43,826 bases of DNA from CAZWKX01 sp964614095. GTDB lineage: Bacteria > Actinomycetota > Acidimicrobiia > Spongiisociales > UBA11373. The DNA lies in assembly GCA_964614095.1 (NCBI GenBank), contig CAZTJO010000018.1, positions 1 to 43,826 on the forward strand. The letters run 5' to 3'. The translations under genes were made by a program, and so were the position numbers. This document shows positions 35,919 to 43,826 of this stretch, piece after piece (positions within the stretch are counted from its first letter, which is position 1; each line of letters starts with the position of its first letter). The notes beneath the pieces are model-generated. The model saw only the letters and a program-made list of their open reading frames with translations, had not been told where the DNA came from and did no database searches.

Positions 35919-37256
35919 GTGGCGGCCGAATTCTTCGTCCATGCGACTGATCCGATCGCGTTCGAGGGTCCCGACTCGGACAACGACCTGGCGTTCAAGA
36001 TATACGACCCCAATCGGATGGTCTTGGGAAAGCGCATGGAAGACCAGCTGCGGATGGCGGTCTGCTACTGGCACTCGTTCCATTGGCCCGGCACTGATGT
36101 GTTCGGCAAGGGCACACTCGATCGCCCCTGGCTCAAGACAATTGCAGACCCGATGGCAGCGGCTCGTCAAAAGATGGACGCGGCCTTCGAGTTCTTCAGC
36201 AAGCTTGGAGTGCCCTTCTTCTGCTTCCACGACCTGGATATCGCGCCACCCGGTGATACGTTTGCCGAGACGGTCCGCAATGTCGATGAGATGGCGGCGT
36301 ATGCCCAAGAGAAGATGTCGGAGACCGGCATCCGTCTCCTCTGGGGCACCGCGAACTTGTTCGGCCACCCCCGCTATGCCGCAGGTGCCGCGACGAATCC
36401 GGACCCTGAGGTCTTCGCTTACGCCGCTGCCCAGGTAAAACACGCCGTTGAGACAACTCATCTACTGAGCGGAGCCAACTTCACGATCTGGGGAGGCCGC
36501 GAAGGCTATGACACCCTCCTCAACACAGATCTCAGGCGTGAGCAAGAGCAGTATGCCCGGTTCCTGACCTTGGTTGCCGAGCACAAGCGAAAGATCGGGT
36601 TCGAGGGGACCTTGCTCATCGAACCCAAGCCCGCCGAGCCCACCAAACACCAATACGACTACGACACCCAGTCGGTTCACGGCTTTCTCGAGCGTTTCGA
36701 CCTCGCCGATGAGTACCGTGTCAATATCGAGGGAAACCATGCCACCCTGGCAGGGCACAGCTTCCACCACGAGGTCGCCTATGCAGTCGCCAATGGCATT
36801 TTCGGCTCGATAGACGCAAACCGGGGCGACTACCAGAACGGATGGGATACCGACCAGTTCCCGAACTCGGTTGACGAGCTGTCCCTCGTGTTCTATGAGA
36901 TCCTCAAGGGTGGCGGCTTCACCACCGGTGGGTTCAACTTCGATACCAAGCTGCGACGTCAGTCAATAGACCGGACCGATCTATTCCACGGGCACATCGG
37001 GGCCATGGATACCCTGGCAAAGGCGCTGCTTGTCGCAGCCGACTTGATCGAGCAGGAAACGCTCTCGGGGCCTCTGGCCGAGCGCTACGCAGGCTGGTCC
37101 GGAGACCTTGGAACAGCGATTCTCGACGGCTCCGAGACCCTGGACTCGCTTGAAGCCCGAGTTGTCGCAGGTGAACTCGACCCTGCCCCCGTGTCCGGTC
37201 GGCAGGAGCTCCTAGAGAACCGTGTGAACAAGGTCATCTGGTCCCGGGAAGCATAA
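35919..37256 (+). CDS. xylA: Xylose isomerase
   Basis: Converts D-xylose to D-xylulose. The 445-residue protein is of the long (class II, E. coli-like) type. It has CYWHSFHWPGTDVFG, CFHDLDIAPPGDT with catalytic His104 and Asp107, LLWGTANLFGHPRY, WGGREGYDTLLNTD, LLIEPKPAEPTKHQYDYD with metal ligand Glu235 and Lys237, and NIEGNHATLAGHSFHHE. GFNFDTKLRRQS completes the metal site. The GTG start has GGAGGT six bases upstream. It precedes xylB on the same strand, 516 bases apart. Confidence 0.97.
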   Translation: MAAEFFVHATDPIAFEGPDSDNDLAFKIYDPNRMVLGKRMEDQLRMAVCYWHSFHWPGTDVFGKGTLDRPWLKTIADPMAAARQKMDAAFEFFSKLGVPFFCFHDLDIAPPGDTFAETVRNVDEMAAYAQEKMSETGIRLLWGTANLFGHPRYAAGAATNPDPEVFAYAAAQVKHAVETTHLLSGANFTIWGGREGYDTLLNTDLRREQEQYARFLTLVAEHKRKIGFEGTLLIEPKPAEPTKHQYDYDTQSVHGFLERFDLADEYRVNIEGNHATLAGHSFHHEVAYAVANGIFGSIDANRGDYQNGWDTDQFPNSVDELSLVFYEILKGGGFTTGGFNFDTKLRRQSIDRTDLFHGHIGAMDTLAKALLVAADLIEQETLSGPLAERYAGWSGDLGTAILDGSETLDSLEARVVAGELDPAPVSGRQELLENRVNKVIWSREA

Positions 37257-37772
37257 GGGATTCGACAAACGCCTTACTCTCCAAGACGAGCCGACTCTCC
37301 AATGTCCATCGGAGCCCTGGGCCTTACGGGATCAGCCCGGCGGCCGAGTACGGGCCCCGACTCGTCGGGCCCAAGCTCGACAATAGCCCAGAGGTCCTGC
37401 CTTGGCTTGGCCTGAAGATCCAGAGCCTGAACCTCCAATCAGCGGCATACCGTCTCCACGGCGGCCGTCATCTGCGCCAGCACCGGCTATTCTCTCAACC
37501 CGAGTCCCGGTGCCACCCGACGGGCAGTTGTTTTTCTCAAAGACAGCCACCTGTTTTTCAAGCACGTCGGGCCTGCTGAAGATAGCGAGCATCCCGAGGT
37601 CGGAGCCATCGGCCAGGTGTTCGTCAGCGAGAGGTTGTATGAACTCGAAGATGTCGATCAACTCACCCAGCTCGTCCGAAAAGGGGACACAAGAACGCCG
37701 TGAAGTGTGGAAGGTTACTCGGTGCCCCGATGCCGATTCGACAGTCAAGCGCATCGAAAGACGGGGACCCTG
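37257..37772. other. Long xylA-xylB gap with an unassigned coding-like segment
   Basis: 516 bases with no recognised gene. On the plus strand, 37524-37703 is open and protein-like (LFFKHVGPAEDSEHPEVGAI, then QVFVSERLYELEDVDQL) and ends in TGA, but has no start. The opposite strand is also open across it (ELGELIDIFEFIQPLADEHL). Either could be a relic of a lost gene; I cannot name a family. The last part should contain the xylB ribosome-binding site (GGGGA). Confidence 0.4.
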
Positions 37773-39266
37773 ATGCGGTACGTCATTGGCCTCGACATTG
37801 CCACGACAGCGACCAAAGCGTTGTTGATTGACGAGTCTGGCGCAGTCCAGAGTGTGCAGGCATCGCACTACGGCTTTGAGACGCCGCAGCTCCTATGGGC
37901 AGAGCAAGATCCTCGACTGTGGTGGGATGCGACCATGGCGGTCATACGCCAGCTGATGGCAGAGGGCATCGTCGCTCCCACGGACATCGCAGCAGTCGGA
38001 CTCACCGGCCAAATGCACGGCTCGGTGCTACTGGACGAGTACGGGGAAGTGATCAGACCGGCGATCCTGTGGAACGATCAGCGTACCGAATCAGAGTGTC
38101 AGGAAATGCGGCGGCGCGTGGGCCTTGACCGGCTGATACAGGTCTCAGGCAACGATGCCCTGCCCGGATTCACCGCACCCAAGCTGCTCTGGGTGGCGCG
38201 GAATGAGCCCGACAACTGGGCCCGGGTGCGGCAAGTACTCCTGCCCAAGGACTATGTGCGGTATCGGCTCACCGGTGAATACGCAGTCGACGTCGCCGAC
38301 GGCTCGGGGACGATTCTTTTTGATCTCGCCAAGCGAACCTGGTCCGCCGAGATCTTGAGCGCTCTCGATATTGACCCGGCGCTGCTCCCGGCTGTTTTCG
38401 AAGGGCCCGCGGTCACGGGCACCGTATCCAGTGAGGCAGCCGATGCCACCGGCTTGCGTCGCGGTACCCCCGTGGTGGCAGGAGGCGGAGATCAATCGGC
38501 CAACGCTGTCGGGATCGGTGCTGTCACCTCCGGGGTGATGGCGCTCTCGCTGGGCACATCTGGGGTGGTGTTTGCCACCACGGATGGCCCCACAATCGAA
38601 CCGCACGGTTGGCTGCACTCCTTCTGTCACGCCGTTCCTGACCGGTGGCACATGATGGGCGTGATGCTTTCAGCGGGCGGTAGCCTCCGTTGGCTGCGCG
38701 ACGCTCTGGCTCCAGGCCGATCATTCGAACATCTGGTCAACGGTGCCGCCGAGATTCCAGCGGGCAGCGAAGGTCTTCTCTTCCTTCCCTATCTGACGGG
38801 GGAACGCACTCCTCACCACGACCCGCTGGCCCGGGGAGCATTCGTGGGACTGACCGTTCGTCACGACCTGCGGCATCTGACCCGCGCTGTGCTCGAGGGT
38901 GTCGCCTTCGGACTACATGATGTACTCGATCTGATGATCGGAGCAGGTATGGATAAGCCTGCCCAGATTCGAGCATCTGGCGGCGGCACCAGAAGCTCGC
39001 TCTGGCGTCAGATCCTCGCCGATGTGCTACAGGCGGAGATTGTCACCGTGGAGACGGAGGAGGCGGCGGCCTATGGGGCCGGTCTGCTCGCCGCGGTGGG
39101 CGCCGGTCGGTTCAGCGACGTCGAGACGGCTTGTGCGGAGCTTGTTTCCGTCCGGCGCTCGGCAGCTGTCTCTGCGGCGGTCCCGATGTATGAAGAAGCG
39201 TATGGCCACTACCGGGAGCTCTACCCGGTGTTGCGTCCCATCTTCCACGCCACACGTGCTACCTAG
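37773..39266 (+). CDS. xylB: Xylulokinase
   Basis: Phosphorylates D-xylulose to xylulose-5-phosphate, feeding the pentose phosphate pathway. The 497-residue FGGY kinase begins YVIGLDIATTATKALLID (phosphate-1 loop), has GLTGQMHGSVLLD and ILWNDQRTESEC, and YRLTGEYAVDVADGSGT. LSLGTSGVVFAT (phosphate-2) and RASGGGTRSSLWRQILADVL (adenosine site) follow. ATG 37773 follows GGGGA; the frame is open upstream to 37707 without a better start. It converges with the GH3 gene, 36 bases apart, with no obvious terminator between. Confidence 0.95.
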   Translation: MRYVIGLDIATTATKALLIDESGAVQSVQASHYGFETPQLLWAEQDPRLWWDATMAVIRQLMAEGIVAPTDIAAVGLTGQMHGSVLLDEYGEVIRPAILWNDQRTESECQEMRRRVGLDRLIQVSGNDALPGFTAPKLLWVARNEPDNWARVRQVLLPKDYVRYRLTGEYAVDVADGSGTILFDLAKRTWSAEILSALDIDPALLPAVFEGPAVTGTVSSEAADATGLRRGTPVVAGGGDQSANAVGIGAVTSGVMALSLGTSGVVFATTDGPTIEPHGWLHSFCHAVPDRWHMMGVMLSAGGSLRWLRDALAPGRSFEHLVNGAAEIPAGSEGLLFLPYLTGERTPHHDPLARGAFVGLTVRHDLRHLTRAVLEGVAFGLHDVLDLMIGAGMDKPAQIRASGGGTRSSLWRQILADVLQAEIVTVETEEAAAYGAGLLAAVGAGRFSDVETACAELVSVRRSAAVSAAVPMYEEAYGHYRELYPVLRPIFHATRAT

Positions 39267-39302
39267 CGCTGCGAGGCAACCCCCGTCCATGCAGATCCCG
39301 GT

Positions 39303-41845
39303 CTAGCCGGCTTCACTCACCGTGACAGTTCCGTCGAACACCTTGACCAGTGGGGCCCCCGACACGTCCGGGGCGATCGTCAAGGTTCCCGCGTGAACAG
39401 CGTTGGCCGAGGACGTCCCGACGTAGACATCGATCTGCCCCGGCTCGACAACGTNNNNNNNNNNNNNNNNNNNNNNNNNNNNNNNNNNNNNNNNNNNNNN
39501 NNNNNNNNNNNNNNNNNNNNNNNNNNNNNNNNNNNNNNNNNNNNNNNNNNNNNNGCGTTGGCCGAGGACGTCCCGACGTAGACATCGATCTGCCCCGGCT
39601 CGACAACGTACTCCATCTCAGCGTTGTAGAAACCCAACTGACCGACCGGTAGGTCGAAACTCACTTCACGTGAGCCCCCGGCCGGTACCTCAACCCGGAT
39701 AAACCCCTTCAGCTCCAAGACAGGCCTGGTGACACTGGCGACCGGGTCGCGTACATACAGCTGAAGCACCTCTTCCCCATCGATCGATCCGGTGTTGGCC
39801 ACACGGGCGGTGACCGTCGCCGACTCGGATACAAGAGCACTGGCTTTGCCCACCGAGAGATCGGCAACCTCAAAAGTCGTATAGCTAAGACCGTGACCGA
39901 AGGGGTAGAGGGGAGCGACTGCGGAGTCCACGTAGTCGCCCTTCCACTGGGACCTCCCACCCGAGACCTTGTGTCCGTAGTACACGGGAATCTGCCCCGA
40001 GCTCCGAGGATAGGAAATCGGCAGCTTGCCCCCCGGGTTCACCGCCCCAATCAGCACGTCGGCAATGGCCGCGGCACCCTCCTGACCCGGCATCCAGGCC
40101 ATCATCACCGCGGCGCACCGTTCGTGGACCCAGGAACTTGCTGAGGGTCGCCCAGCAACCAGAACCAGGACGATCGGGGTTCCTGTGCCGATCACCTCGC
40201 GGAGCAGTTCCTCTTGGACTCCCGGCAAATCCAGCGAAGCACGATCCCGGGCCTCCCCGCTGGTGCAGTCGTCGGCAAGGCCCGACTTGTCTCCCATCAC
40301 CATCACCGCAACATCCGAGCCGGCCGCCAAGTCGACAGCTTCGGCAAACCCTTCCTTCGAAACATCGTTCACTTCACATCCACGTGCAAAGCTCACCCGC
40401 GGTCCCAGCCGCTCGCGCAACGCCTCGAAGACTGTCGTGACGCCCGCCAACCTGTATGTCATCTCTGCATCATCCGGGATAGGTATGAGGAATGGATTGT
40501 CCTCGGCTTGTTGGGCCTCTATCAGAGATTCGATGAGGGCTGCATAGGTGTAGTCGCCGAAGAGATGGCGTGCCTCATGAGCGTTCGGCCCAATGACAGC
40601 CACCTTGGAGCTGTCGGCAGGCAACGGGAGCGCCCCATCGTTCTTGAGCAAGACGATGCTCTTCCTGGCTATCTTTCCCGCCAGGTCAGCATGAGATGAA
40701 GAGCCGACTGTCGACGGAGCCGTGTCGGGGTCGACGTAAGGCCGTTCAAATAGCCCCAGTTCGAATTTGGCCCCGAGAACTCTCCTTACTGCGCGGTCGA
40801 GGGCATCCTCACTGACCATTTTTGATTCGAGCGCGTCGATTAGCGGAGTCCCATAGCAGTCGGTTCCGGGAAGCTCAATGTCGATTCCGGCCAAGATTGC
40901 CAGTGACGCTGCCGTGGATGCGTCAGTCGCCATCTGGTGATAATCCTCGAGCTGACGAATCGAGAAGTAGTCAGCGACGACAAACCCCTCGAAGCCCCAG
41001 GTGTCGCGAAGCAAACCAGAAAGAAGCTCGCTGTTGGCTGCGCACGGGACACCATCAAGCTCGTGGTAACCGTTCATCACAGAACGCAAACCAGCCACCC
41101 GAACGGCTGCTTCAAATGGATACAGGTACACCTCCGCGAGCTCTCGCGCTGGGATGTGAGCTGGTGCCCAGTTGAGACCCCCCTCAGAAGCGCCGTAGCC
41201 CACGAAATGCTTCCCGGTGGCCACCACCCCATTGGAAAGGTCATTTCCTTGCAGGCCCTGCACCACAGCCACACCCATCCGTGCCACCATATAGGGGTCT
41301 TCACCGAAGGTCTCTTCGGTTCGGCCCCATCGGGGATCACGGCAAACATCGAAGACTGGGGACAGGCCCTGGTGCGCACCGATGGCGCGCGTTTCGAGCC
41401 GGATGGCATCTCCCATCTCCCGAGCGAGGCCCGGATCCCACGTGCTTGCCAATCCAATCGCTTGAGGAAAGACGGTAGCTTCACGAGCCACCAAGCCGGA
41501 GCACATCTCTTCGTGGACAATGGCGGGGATACCAAGCCGGGTCTCCTCGACGAGGAACCGTTGAATCTTGTTCGCCAGTGCAGCCGCATCCCTGGAGCCG
41601 AGGCTGCTTGCTCCCGACACCCTCGTTATCTGGCCGATCCCGCTCGACAACAGACTCCGGATCTTCTCAGGAGAAACCTCAAAGCTGTCAACATCGATCA
41701 GCTCGAACACCCAGGCCGACCCGAGCTGAGCGATCTTCTCCGCGGTCGTCATCTGCCCCAGCAGATCGTCGACCCGCTCGGTCACGGGTCGCGCCGGATC
41801 ACGGTATACAGGACCCGCTGCTCCTGAGATCTTGGCGGTGCTCAT
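39303..41845 (-). CDS. GH3 glycosidase (beta-xylosidase/beta-glucosidase), interrupted by an assembly gap
   Basis: After removing the 155 artefact bases the gene encodes 795 residues. The N-terminal GH3 barrel has TGKHFVGYG (Lys212, His213) and nucleophile Asp292 in GFEGFVVADYFSIRQLE. The alpha/beta sandwich has KSIVLLKNDGALPLP and VMVMGDKSGLADDCTSGEARDR, where the acid/base is expected nearby. A C-terminal fibronectin-III-like domain includes EEVLQLYVRDPVASVTRPVLELKGF in part and VYVGTSSAN. Across the collapsed gap it continues AVHAGTLTIAPDVSG and stops at 39303. No signal peptide is present, so it acts in the cytoplasm on imported oligosaccharides. Context with xylAB favours beta-xylosidase. 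It overlaps the permease gene by four bases. Confidence 0.92.
39400..39454 (+). repeat. 55-nt contig-end duplication, left copy
   Basis: Repeated exactly at 39555-39609 across the 100 N run, with each copy touching the gap. Length and arrangement are identical to those at the first gap. Confidence 0.95.
39455..39554. other. Assembly gap of 100 N
   Basis: Exactly 100 N. Collapsing it with one 55-nt copy gives a GH3 reading frame divisible by three and a natural stop, so the gap is probably empty. Confidence 0.97.
39555..39609 (+). repeat. 55-nt contig-end duplication, right copy
   Basis: Exact copy of 39400-39454, beginning at the first base after the gap. Scaffolding artefact. Confidence 0.95.
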
Positions 41846-42735
41846 CCTTTGACCGCTCCCGCAGACAAGCCTTTGACGATCTGACGCTCCGCGATCGCGT
41901 AGAACAAGAAGGCGGGGATCATCGACAAGGCCGTGAACGCCAGCACCTTGGCAGTGTCGGTCGTGTACTGCGACGAGAAGTTCGTCACTCCGAGGGGCAG
42001 GGTGTGTTGGGTCGGATCGTTCAGCACGACGAGGGGGAGCAGGAAGGCGTTCCAGCTCGTCACGATCGTCAACACGGCGATGGTGGCCATCACCGGACGC
42101 GACAACGGCAGCAGGATCGACCAGTAGAACCGCAAGGGACCGGCGCCGTCCAGCATTGCCGCCTCTTCAAAATCGCCCGGGATCGACGCGAAGAACGGAC
42201 GCATGATGATGATGGAGAGGGGCAGCGCAAATGCGACCTGTGGCAGCGCCACCCCCAGCGGCGTGTTGATGAGGTGGAGCTGTTTCACCACGATAAAAAG
42301 CGGCAGGATTGCCACTGTCACCGGGAAGAGCAACCCGAAAGTGAACAGGGTAGAAATCCCCTCGCGTACCTTGAACCTGAAACGCGAGAGCACAAACGCC
42401 GCCAATGAAGCGGCGGGCAGCACCAGGCCCACCGTGATCATGGCGATAAGTGTGCTGTTCCAGACCTGTCGCCAGAACGAGCCCAGCTGCATTACCTCGC
42501 GGTAGTTGGAGAAGATCCAGGGATGCGGCAGCCCGAGGGGATCACCCGCCAGTTGCGGGGTGCTTCGGAATCCTCCCAGGATGATGTACAGCACCGGAAG
42601 GACGATCGTTGCCAGCACCACCAATGCTACCAGGTACAGGAAGCCTCGGGCGACGGCCCGTCCGGTCAGGAAGCGCCGGCTCGAACCGGGTGCCTGGGTG
42701 GGTCTGGTGGCCACATCGACTACGTCATCGACCAT
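41842..42735 (-). CDS. Sugar ABC transporter permease, MalG type
   Basis: A 297-residue CUT1-family permease with six helices. After a cytoplasmic N-terminus comes FLYLVALVVLATIVLPVLYIILGGF and a periplasmic P-loop region. The EAA motif FEEAAMLDGAGPLRFYWSILLPLSRPV then docks on an ATPase. The end AERQIVKGLSAGAVKG is typical of MalG/UgpE proteins. No ATPase is encoded nearby; CUT1 systems often share a distant MsmK/MsiK-like ATPase. It starts one base after the MalF-type stop and overlaps the GH3 start. Confidence 0.94.
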   Translation of the reverse strand: MVDDVVDVATRPTQAPGSSRRFLTGRAVARGFLYLVALVVLATIVLPVLYIILGGFRSTPQLAGDPLGLPHPWIFSNYREVMQLGSFWRQVWNSTLIAMITVGLVLPAASLAAFVLSRFRFKVREGISTLFTFGLLFPVTVAILPLFIVVKQLHLINTPLGVALPQVAFALPLSIIIMRPFFASIPGDFEEAAMLDGAGPLRFYWSILLPLSRPVMATIAVLTIVTSWNAFLLPLVVLNDPTQHTLPLGVTNFSSQYTTDTAKVLAFTALSMIPAFLFYAIAERQIVKGLSAGAVKG

Positions 42736-42736
42736 G

Positions 42737-43684
42737 TCACGCTCCCATCGCCGTCAGTGAGCCCTCGATGTCCCGGCGGAGGGCCCATCGCTGATAGGCG
42801 AGCGCCACCAGGAGAGACAGTGCAAACACGATCACCGACACTGCGTTCGCATAACCGACGTGATGACGCTGGAAGCCCCAGTCGTACATGTAGGTGGCCA
42901 TCGTGTTCGAGGCGTTTATCGGTCCTCCCTTGGTCAGGACCCAGACCACGTCGAACAACTGGATGGAGCCGATCATGGACAGGAAGACGGAGACCCGTAT
43001 CGCCGGCGCGAGCAGAGGCAGCGTGATGCGGCGGAAGCTCTGCCACCAGTTGGCGCCATCGATGGCGGCTGCCTCCTGCAGCTCACCGGGTATCTGCTGC
43101 AGACCGGCCAGCATGATCATCATGTGAAAGCCGAAGTACTTCCAGGTGATGACAAAAAAGAGGCTGTACAAGACGATCTTTGGGTTGGCCAGCCACAGCC
43201 CCTGGAAATCGTTGGCGCCGACACCTGAGATGACCGCGTCGAGGGCGCCGCTGGGGCGGAAGATCTGTCGCCAAACCACGGCCGTGACGACCTCGCTGAG
43301 CACGTACGGGGCGAAGAACAACATCCGCATGAGTGCTCGCCCCTTCAGATTCTGGTCAAGCATCACGGCCAGGAACAAGGCGAACGGAAGCTGCAGGCCC
43401 AGCGAAAGGCCCAGGATGATCAGGTTGTGGTACAGGGCGCTGCGAAAGACCGGGTCCCCGAACGCTTTGGTGAAGTTGTTGAATCCGACAAAATCCGTGA
43501 GGGGTTCGAGCCCGTTCCAGTGGAACAAGCTGTAGTACATCGCCTGGAAGATGGGCAACAGCACGAAGACCATGTAGAGCAGGAGCGCCGGAGCCAGGAA
43601 CGCCAGTATCAGGGGCCACTTCCTCGGCGATTGCAGCCGGACGTCCAAGCGCTTGGAGCGCCTGAGCATTCGGATCGTCGTCAT
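42737..43684 (-). CDS. Sugar ABC transporter permease, MalF type
   Basis: A 315-residue CUT1-family permease. A basic N-terminus precedes WPLILAFLAPALLLYMVFVLLPIFQ. A periplasmic segment has YYSLFHWNGLEPLTDFVGF. The cytoplasmic EAA loop is LQEAAAIDGANWWQSFRRITLPLL. This is the usual partner of the MalG-type permease. It follows the binding-protein gene after a 90-base gap containing a large hairpin. Confidence 0.94.
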   Translation of the reverse strand: MTTIRMLRRSKRLDVRLQSPRKWPLILAFLAPALLLYMVFVLLPIFQAMYYSLFHWNGLEPLTDFVGFNNFTKAFGDPVFRSALYHNLIILGLSLGLQLPFALFLAVMLDQNLKGRALMRMLFFAPYVLSEVVTAVVWRQIFRPSGALDAVISGVGANDFQGLWLANPKIVLYSLFFVITWKYFGFHMMIMLAGLQQIPGELQEAAAIDGANWWQSFRRITLPLLAPAIRVSVFLSMIGSIQLFDVVWVLTKGGPINASNTMATYMYDWGFQRHHVGYANAVSVIVFALSLLVALAYQRWALRRDIEGSLTAMGA

Positions 43685-43719
43685 TCGTTGGCGCCGTTTC
43701 TCACGATACGAGAGACCTG

Positions 43720-43749
43720 GGGCAGACCGGCCCGTGGGCCGGTCTGCCC
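43720..43749 (-). terminator. Hairpin between sugar-binding-protein and permease genes
   Basis: A perfect 14-bp inverted repeat (43720-43733 with 43736-43749) with a 2-base centre. In the leftward direction it is not followed by a T-run, so it may act as an mRNA-stabilising or attenuating hairpin that keeps the upstream binding-protein message more abundant. Confidence 0.6.
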
Positions 43750-43774
43750 TTCAGTCTTATGTGTGGTCTGGAGC

Positions 43775-43826
43775 TTACTCAGCAGCCCAGGCCGCGTTGA
43801 TGGCATCTACCACGTCCTGGGGAGTG
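43775..43826 (-). CDS. C-terminal end of a sugar-binding protein (partial)
   Basis: Only the last 16 codons and TAA are in the window, reading TPQDVVDAINAAWAAE. Sequence, position ahead of two CUT1 permeases and the following hairpin fit an extracellular solute-binding protein of family 1. The rest lies beyond the right edge. Confidence 0.6.
   Translation of the reverse strand, partial: TPQDVVDAINAAWAAE

Noticed and set aside
37332..37868. 178-codon minus-strand frame over the xylA-xylB gap and xylB start
   Set aside because: It runs antisense into xylB, lacks a ribosome-binding site and has no recognised domain; kept only as part of the unassigned gap.
39380..39454. C-terminal end of the GH3 frame as read through the Ns
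   Set aside because: It repeats the sequence left of the gap in a wrong frame; collapsing the gap gives a different, natural C-terminus ending at 39303.

Overview
This is a GC-rich, gene-dense stretch of an actinobacterial chromosome, almost certainly from a metagenome assembly. Several features point to an uncultured Actinomycetota member, perhaps of class Acidimicrobiia: the gene order rpsA-coaE-uvrB-uvrA-uvrC-rapZ-yvcK-pgk-tpiA-secG, the arginine in the RapZ P-loop, frequent GTG/TTG starts, Thr-rich lipoprotein linkers and LuxR-type two-component genes. The class-level placement is inference. Two runs of exactly 100 N are flanked by exact 55-nt duplications, which look like overlapping contig ends. 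Removing them restores both interrupted genes.

Positions 1-16460 hold housekeeping genes: ribosomal protein S1, a CpaE-like ATPase, CoaE, all three UvrABC subunits, TatA, a methyltransferase, RapZ, YvcK, Pgk, TpiA, phosphoglycerate mutase and SecG. The whiA and gap genes that usually sit between yvcK and pgk in this neighbourhood are absent.

Positions 16461-22394 encode a peptide-type ABC importer: a binding lipoprotein, two permeases and two ATPases. The binding protein appears circularly permuted. Its canonical N-terminal segment lies at the C-terminus, directly fused to the canonical C-terminus. This is the most unusual object in the window. A two-component system lies convergent to it.

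Positions 24643-34895 are accessory: tRNA-Leu(GAG), an unknown 163-residue protein, two divergent secreted lipoproteins (a beta-propeller-like protein and an SGNH hydrolase) and an MFS exporter. They also include an archaeal-style HypA with a MinD/Mrp-type ATPase, a marR-ABC efflux operon with a clear palindromic operator, a decayed LLM flavin oxidoreductase gene, a thioredoxin and a small zinc-finger-like protein.

Positions 35285-43826 form a pentose and oligosaccharide utilisation region. A decayed IS3-type transposase precedes xylA and xylB. Convergent to these is an operon of a sugar-binding protein (only its end is visible), two sugar permeases and a signal-less GH3 glycosidase. Together they could import xylo-oligosaccharides, hydrolyse them in the cytoplasm and convert xylose to xylulose-5-phosphate.
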